Positions 18,836-24,156 of a stretch of DNA of 24,156 nt are shown here, piece after piece; positions within the stretch are counted from its first letter, which is position 1; every line of letters begins with the position of its first letter. The notes under the pieces are model-generated. The model searched no databases, was not told the DNA's origin, and was given only the letters and a program-made list of their open reading frames with translations. A program made the translations under genes and the position numbers. The stretch is from Acanthamoeba sp. SK_2022b (taxonomy: Eukaryota; Discosea; Longamoebia; Acanthamoebidae): assembly GCA_027943245.1 (NCBI GenBank), contig JANDJZ010000757.1, forward strand, positions 1 to 24,156, read 5' to 3'.

Positions 18836-20068
18836 TCACGCAACGCACGCGTCGTTGACCGATGCACCGAAGAAGAGCCAAGACGGACACACGGTCGCTG
18901 CGCCAGAGGCGGTGGGGAGATCCAGACGCCGGTGCGGCCCGCTTACGATCCGTTCGCCGGAGCGGAGTACCAGCCGCGCGGGGCCCTCCTCGACCCACAG
19001 CACGCCGCGCGCCTCCACGCGCACCCACTCGCCGGCCTCGAGCAACACCTCTCGCGCCCCGCCGCTCTCCACCGATGCCACCGTCTCGTACTCCTCTCTC
19101 ATCATCGACGTCTTTCGCAGCATTTCCTTTCTTCGTTTGTTTTTACCCTTACGCTTCTGCTGTGTGCTGTCTTCTTGTTGGTCGTGTGGGAGCTGTCTCT
19201 CTGGTAGGGTGGCCTTCTTCTCGCTTCGGGTCAGAGGCGCGGCCTCTCGCCCCGCCCTCCCAGGTTCTGCTGTTCGATCGCCCACACCTTCACCTCCTCC
19301 GCTTTCGTGGCCATGCGCTTCTTCTTGACTGTTGCTGGCGTAGGCCTGAGCGCTCATCGCGTCGCTGCTGACAGCCTCTACTCTTGCCGCTGTCTCCGTC
19401 TCCGTCTCTGTCTCTGGTTTTGTCTCCGGCCCACAGGCGAAAGCGTTTGTGCAGGGTTGGCTCTGCTGAGAAGACGAATCGTGAACGTGGAGGGTAGGCC
19501 GCTCCTCCCCCTTGCCACTGCACCGCCACTTGGGCAGCCTACGGCCCACCAGGCTGAACTTCTTGCGAGGCTGTGCGAGGTAGCACTCGTTGAGCGATTC
19601 GCTTCTGAAGGGCAGGTCCCTTGGTCGCTCGACGTGGAGTATGCCTTCGTCTTCTGGCCTCTTCTTCCGCTTCAGGTGTTGATGGAACTTGGCTGTCGGC
19701 CACGCCGGCCGTGTAGTAGTGGTCGAAGTGGACGTTGCTGAAGACGGGGTCCTCGTGCTCTTGTCCTCCTCTGTTGCGGCCACCGCCGCCATCGCTGCTT
19801 GTCTTCGTTGCCGCCGAAGGGCGGGGCAGTCGCGTAGCCACAGTCGCCCACAGTCGCTCTCGTGGAAGCGATGGCGACACTGACCGCGCTGGACGAACTT
19901 ACAACCGCAGCCCTCGTATTTGATCTCGACCTCGCAGCCCTGGGCGAGGGTAGCGCCGTAGCCCACGCTCCGTACGAGGCCGTCGCGCCACCGCTTGCCA
20001 TCCCACACACGGGCCAGGTCGCCGACCCGCACGGTCTTGCCTACCGCCAGTCTTTGTTGCTGCGCCAT
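18836..20068 (-). CDS. Intronless 410-residue protein of unknown function
   Basis: A single uninterrupted frame runs from the ATG at 20068 to TGA at 18836. Residues about 8-60 (VGDLARVWDGKRWRDGLVRS, then CEVEIKYEGCGCKF) have the look of a small SH3/Tudor-type barrel. A Cys/His cluster follows (QCRHRFHESDCGRLWLRDCP) that faintly resembles the second half of a RING-H2 finger but lacks the final Cys and has wrong spacing. The middle, about 90-320, is charged and low-complexity, with a Lys/Arg-rich stretch (KRKGKNKRRKEMLRK) likely to be a nuclear or nucleic-acid-binding signal and a Thr-Glu repeat. The last 75 residues (EWVRVEARGVLWVEEGPARL) look like a compact beta-rich domain. I recognise no family. 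Lack of introns is unusual beside its neighbours and could mean recent origin, retroposition or simply a short gene. Confidence 0.75.
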   Translation of the reverse strand: MAQQQRLAVGKTVRVGDLARVWDGKRWRDGLVRSVGYGATLAQGCEVEIKYEGCGCKFVQRGQCRHRFHESDCGRLWLRDCPALRRQRRQAAMAAVAATEEDKSTRTPSSATSTSTTTTRPAWPTAKFHQHLKRKKRPEDEGILHVERPRDLPFRSESLNECYLAQPRKKFSLVGRRLPKWRCSGKGEERPTLHVHDSSSQQSQPCTNAFACGPETKPETETETETAARVEAVSSDAMSAQAYASNSQEEAHGHESGGGEGVGDRTAEPGRAGREAAPLTRSEKKATLPERQLPHDQQEDSTQQKRKGKNKRRKEMLRKTSMMREEYETVASVESGGAREVLLEAGEWVRVEARGVLWVEEGPARLVLRSGERIVSGPHRRLDLPTASGAATVCPSWLFFGASVNDACVA

Positions 20069-20464
20069 CACACCTCTGCTGTTGTCTTCCCGTCCTTCTG
20101 GGGCGTGGTGCCTCTTTCTTGGTAATAACGTTTCACCTTTCGTTTTTCTTCTTTTCTTGCAACATTCTGGAAACTTTCAGGAAGGTGATAATTTATTTGG
20201 AACAGGCAAGATGGGCCTTATGATAATTGTGGGTCCTTTGCCTTGAGCTTTTGAGGATAGGAGGAAGGTGAAGATAGGAGGAAGGTACAATACAACAGCC
20301 TCTCCTGCTGCTGTTGCCACCCCTGTCGGGTCAAATGAAATTTCCTGCAGTCGTCTTCCACGGAAATAGCGGGGAAACGAAGAAGTGGGGAAATCGCAAA
20401 AAGAAGAGAGAAAATTGTTGCGAGCCTTTTTTTCTTGGAGCTTTTTACCACAAGAGGATAGAAC
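20069..20464. promoter_or_regulatory. Divergent promoter region, 410-aa orphan / RTF2
   Basis: These 396 bp lie between divergent starts. A T-rich stretch lies just upstream of the RTF2 ATG (about 20426-20450). I find no TATA box and no CCAAT. No coding frame is supported. Confidence 0.45.
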
Positions 20465-21461
20465 ATGGGTTGTGATGGAGGATCGATACCTACGCGGTGC
20501 GAGCTGGTGAAGACTAAGAAGAAGCAGGAGCGTGCCGATCCGAACGAAATAACGCGCGTAAAATGGACGCTGTGCGCCCTCTCCAAGGAGCCTCTTGCTC
20601 CCCCCATCGTCGCCTGCCCTCAGGGGCAGCTCTTTAATAAGGAGGCTGTAATAATGCACCTCCTTCAGAAGACTCTTCCTTCTGCATTCTCCTACATCAA
20701 GGGCATGAAGGTGCGCCTCCTCGACAAACTCGGATTCCATTCCGCCTTCAATTTTCGCGTACGGCACAATGGCATCTCTGACGATTTGCATTTATATCAT
20801 TGTGCAGGATCTGTTGGAGCTCAACTGGGCCGAAAATCCTGAATGGGGCAAGGTGGAGGGTGCTGCCCGCTTTGCGTGTCCCGTGACAGCCATCCAGGCC
20901 AATGGCCGCCACGGCGGCTTCGCTGCGCTGCGCGGCTGTGGCTGCGTCTTGTCCGAGCGCGCCCTGCGCGAGGTGCCCTCCACCGAGTGCCTCCAGTGCC
21001 GCAAGCCGTTCGTCAGCGAGACCGACGTGCTGCCGCTCAACCCGCCGCCCGAGGTCGCCGAGCAGCTGTTGCGCGAGTGGAAGGCCCAGCAGCAGAGCCA
21101 GCGCAAGTCTGGCAAGAAGAGCGGCAAGCGACGCGAGAAGACCGCTGCGGCCGGGGCCGGCGAGGTCAAGGTGGAGGGCGGAGAAGCCAAACCCGAGGAG
21201 CACGACGACGGCGAGGCTGCCCGCAAGAGGAAGCAGCCCGAAGGAAGCGCGGGTGGGGACAAGTCTGCAAAGCCAAAGCAGAGCGACAAGAAGAACGAGA
21301 AGGCCACGGCCGCCGCCAAGAGGCCACGCGTGGCCGCGGCCAAGCCGACCACGCCGGCAGCGCCCGCGCCCGCGGCGACGATGAGCAAGGCCGTGTACGA
21401 TTCAATTTTCCTGCCCAACGGACAGCGACAGAAGCAGGCCACCTTCACCCACTACGGCTAA
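20465..21461 (+). CDS. RTF2: Replication termination factor 2 (RTF2) family protein
   Basis: RTF2 proteins are nuclear factors with a modified RING-type zinc-binding fold. In fission yeast Rtf2 acts at stalled replication forks, and in plants and yeast it also affects splicing. Two exons, 20465-20710 and 20808-21461, give 299 residues. The start MGCDGGSIPTRCELVKTKKK is the family's hallmark. Then come WTLCALSKEPLAPPIVACPQ, GQLFNKEAVIMHLL, and the second finger-like part FACPVTAIQANGRHGGFAAL, CGCVLSERAL and ECLQCRKPF. Residues about 190-285 are a Lys/Ala/Glu-rich tail with probable nuclear signals, and the C terminus SIFLPNGQRQKQATFTHYG fits the family. The intron uses donor GTGCGC. The gene converges on the dynamin-like gene with 111 bp between stops. 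I see nothing damaged. Confidence 0.96.
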
Positions 21462-21572
21462 GCCGTGGTCGCCAACTTGTAAACAAACATCACCAACTCT
21501 TTAATGCAATTAAAAATCAGACACCAGTCGGAGTTTATTCGGTTGACAACATGTGGGGCCATGATGTTACGG
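21462..21572. other. 111-bp convergent 3' region
   Basis: The stops of RTF2 and the dynamin-like gene are only 111 bp apart, so the 3' UTRs must be very short or overlap. It contains AATTAAAAAT at about 21509-21518, the best poly(A)-signal-like stretch. Confidence 0.4.
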
Positions 21573-23478
21573 CTAGGCGTGGGACGTCTCTCCTTGCAGG
21601 GACGCGATCGACGCGAGCGCGCGGTTCAGGTTCTGGCTCTCGGTGTTCCACCTCGCCCGCTTTTCCGCGACCTGCGGGCATTCGGCGATCAGTTGTTCCT
21701 TGATCGCAGACATGCTGGCCGTTCCGCTGCCCCGACGCTTGGCGATCATGGCATCGAGCAGGGCGATCGGAAGTGTTCTGAGGAGGGTTTCGAGCGGCAG
21801 GAGCATCTCCTCGTGGATGATGGTGGCGAGCAACGCCGCTATCCGATGGTACAGAGGCATCCGCCAGTCAGGGGAAAATGGGCTTGATATCTGGAGCTCG
21901 GGGTCACTGTCGTGGAGAGTCAGCACTACGCTCGCCTGCCTTTCGAACCGAGCCTGCGCATTCTCTGCGGCTTCGCAGATCTTGGCCGACAGCTGGGCCT
22001 CGAGGGCGTCTAAGAAACACTCGAAGCGAGCAAGCTTGGCCGCGGGCCTGTTCCTAGCCTCGTCGAGCAGCCGCTTCACCGTAGATGGCACGAAGGTGGC
22101 CTCCTTCAATACCTTCTCCGCTTCGGTCAGCAACCGTCTCTTGACCGCCGCGGCGTAGTAGGGATAGTAACGAGACTCTGTCCCTACAGACAATCCCTGC
22201 ACGGCCGTTTGTGCGGAGTGAGCAAACGTGGCTTCAAAGTTGACAGCGCTCGTGGTGAAGAAGTAGCTGATGTCCTTCAGCAGCTGCGGCAGGTCATTGG
22301 CCCTGTAGACGGACCCCAAACTGGCGAGATCGCTCTTGAGGTTATCGAACCGCGCGTTTATGGCGTGCTTGGCCAGGACAGCCCAGGTCTTCTCCACGTA
22401 CGTGCACATCATCTCCACCAGCTTCTCCACCAGCACCGGACTCGATGCCAGCTTCTTCTCCACGTATCCTGGCAGGTTCTCGTTGAACCAGTCAACCTCT
22501 TCGATCGAGGCCTGCTCGAGGGTGAGCATGAGGTCGCCCTTGGTGTCGCGGTTGCGGACGGCCACGTAGCCATTGGACAGCGGCACGAAGTCCTCCGATT
22601 GGCCGTTGAGCTGGAGCTTGAACTCATAGAATTTGTCTTGTCTGTAGCGGTTGCTCTCGGCCAAGTCGGCCTTAGTCACCACGCCGATCGTGTTGGCCAG
22701 CTTGTTGTGCTTCTTAAGCAACTGTATTGGGAGGTAGTTGTGCATGCGAGCGCTCGAAGGGAGGACGAGGAGGACGAGCGTGTGGTCCTGGCGAAGGTAC
22801 TTCTCGACGAGCGACTGGGTGTTCTCCATGATGTTGTCCGGTTCGCCTGGTCTCGCCGTGATGCACGTGCCCGGAAGGTCGATGAGCGTGAGATTGGGCA
22901 CTCGGCTTGATGTTACCTCCACAACCACAACATCCTCAATTACCCCTGTTCCCCCGACTCCGTTCAATAACCACTGATAAGACCCGCCCCCTCTTGCCTC
23001 TTGTTCAGAAAAACATACCCACAAGCCCAGCGTTCCTTGCCTCGACAGCCTGTTGCATGGTGTTGCTCACCAGCTTCTCGACTGAGTCCACCGGTAAGAA
23101 ACTAGACCACGCACTGGACGACCAGTTGACGTACTCCACGCGAGCGCGCACAAAGGCAACGCCGTCGTGATAGGCTTCGTCATGCTCCTCGCAGAACTTG
23201 GCCATCTCGCCGGAGCTCATGTGCTTGAGCTGGAGCTTGATGGGCATGCGCGTGCACATCTTGTGCGACCTCGGGAAGAACTTGAGCATGGCGATGCGCT
23301 CCAGCACAGAGCTCTTGCCGGCGCTCTCTTCTCCCACTACGATGAGCTGCGGGAAGGAGAGCTCGGCGAGACCAGACAGTTCATGGCGGAGGTCGTCGAG
23401 AGAGGAGATGAGCGATCCTGCCCTCTTGAGCAGTTGGAAGTGTAGGCCCAGGGACAGCGGATTGGGAGGAGAAGCCAT
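21573..23478 (-). CDS. Dynamin-family large GTPase
   Basis: Dynamin-family GTPases self-assemble on membranes and drive fission or fusion. Two exons (23478-23019, 22945-21573) give 610 residues. All GTPase motifs are present in the N-terminal 270 residues: P-loop GEESAGKSS, switch-I Thr in MCTRMPI, DLPG in VPNLTLIDLPGT, and TKAD in IGVVTKADLAE. A helical middle/stalk part follows (FKLQLNGQSEDFVPLSNGYV, then VEKTWAVLAKHAINARFDNL), and the last 100 residues are helical and GED-like (YHRIAALLATIIHEEMLLPL). There is no PH domain, Pro-rich tail, membrane segment or mitochondrial presequence, which resembles Mx/DRP-type minimal dynamins. The ATG at 23478 gives MASPPNPL; an upstream TTG is not needed. 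The ortholog class (mitochondrial, peroxisomal or other) cannot be told. Confidence 0.93.
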
Positions 23479-23941
23479 GACGTAACCCGTGGACAATGAT
23501 GGTACGACAGTGGTGCGTGTGTAGAGTGAGTGTTACAACAATCAAGCCGACAAGAAACAGGCAGTGAGGATCCATCGTTGTTACCAGGTACTCCTGCCCG
23601 ACAGGATTGGTTGCATGTCTCGCCGAATAGCGTGGCTGGTGGTAAACGAGGCAGGTGTTTTTTTCGTTCCTAACCTTACCTGGCCAAACGGCCGGTGCAG
23701 ATAAGGCAACGTCGTCTCGTGGCCCCTGGATACAAATTGACAGAACCTTTGCTGGAGCTAGCTGGATACCCGTTCGAGCCTCAAGATTTGAATAGCCGCA
23801 TTGAGGCTTTTGTTGAGACCTCGGCATGTTGCATGTTTCATTCTTCTTTCTCGATTGATTTTGAAAAGAGGAACGAGAAAAGCAACGCGAGCGACGACGA
23901 AGGCTGGCTGTGGCACTCTTTTTGATCCAAATCCTCTAGTG
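23479..23941. promoter_or_regulatory. Upstream region of the dynamin-like gene
   Basis: This is 463 bp without a supported gene. ATTGG at 23606-23610 lies 128 bp above the dynamin ATG. The open frames across it on both strands rely on non-ATG starts and have no coding character. Confidence 0.4.
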
Positions 23942-24156
23942 ATGCCATCTTCGCCGAGCCATAGCCCGCCTAGTACCCCAGGATCTTCACACGTTGCCCA
24001 GGTCCTATTAGGAACGTAAAAAGCTCATGATGCACGTGTCATTTTCATCACACGCCCTCAACCGTGCTTTCAGGATCTGATGGCAAATTGCATGTTGGTG
24101 TAGTCAGCCACCTGTGTGCACTATTTTCAGGTGCCGTCGCTGAGCTTCTCGTTGAT
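23942..24156 (+). CDS. Possible 5' part of a plus-strand gene, truncated by the window
   Basis: An ATG at 23942 opens MPSSPSHSPPSTPGSSHVAQ. A phase-0 chain is possible: exon 23942-24001, a 24-nt microexon 24074-24097 after CTTTCAG, and exon 24131-24156 after CTATTTTCAG, adding DLMANCMLVPSLSFSL. The two acceptors look good, but the first donor (GTCCTA) is weak and no family is recognisable from so little. This could equally be untranslated leader. Confidence 0.25.

Noticed and set aside
19821..19900. RING-H2 finger in the 410-aa orphan
   Set aside because: CRHRFHESDCGRLWLRDCP recalls RING-H2, but the last Cys is Leu and the His-to-Cys spacing is wrong; it is described only as a Cys/His cluster.
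1..24156. Mobile elements, tRNA genes, CRISPR arrays
   Set aside because: No transposase or reverse transcriptase motif, terminal repeat pair, cloverleaf or spaced repeat array was visible on either strand.

Overview
The window looks like nuclear DNA of a free-living amoeba, most probably Acanthamoeba or a close relative. The grounds are GC-rich coding sequence, very many short introns (about 59-170 bp), splice donors of the form GTACG or GTGCG, and a set of conserved eukaryotic housekeeping genes. The organism call is inference; the gene models come from reading-frame continuity, splice phase and recognised family motifs. I saw no transposon, CRISPR array, tRNA, rRNA or viral gene.

Layout from left to right. 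(1) 1-3928 (-): 5' part of a THOC2 gene (THO/TREX mRNA export), 14 exons, running off the left edge. (2) 4341-5188 (+): a 14-3-3 protein, divergent from THOC2 and with an intron in its 5' UTR. (3) 5381-9428 (-): an 18-exon acyl-CoA synthetase (AMP-binding) gene with a degenerate ATP-binding loop, a Ser-rich tail and four different intronic microsatellites. (4) 9728-11974 (-): a 14-exon NAD-dependent glycerol-3-phosphate dehydrogenase with one GC-AG intron. (5) 12165-14324 (+): a coiled-coil/BTB(T1) KCTD-like protein, divergent from the dehydrogenase across 190 bp. (6) 14651-16141 (-): a single-finger GATA factor whose finger is split by a 29-nt microexon. (7) 16142-17565: a 1.4-kb stretch with no convincing gene. 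(8) 17566-18482 (-): a TMEM151-family membrane protein with a frame break. (9) 18836-20068 (-): an intronless 410-aa protein of unknown function. (10) 20465-21461 (+): RTF2. (11) 21573-23478 (-): a dynamin-family GTPase. (12) 23942-24156 (+): a possible first part of another gene.

These genes do not form one pathway. The acyl-CoA synthetase and glycerol-3-phosphate dehydrogenase are adjacent and same-strand, and both feed glycerolipid synthesis, but no operon logic is expected here. THOC2, RTF2 and the GATA protein act in the nucleus. The points most worth a second look are the acyl-CoA synthetase with an altered phosphate loop, the frame break in the TMEM151 gene, the 410-aa orphan, the KCTD-like protein with its T1 domain near the C terminus, and the hairpin/GATAA cluster in the 3' region of the GATA-factor gene.
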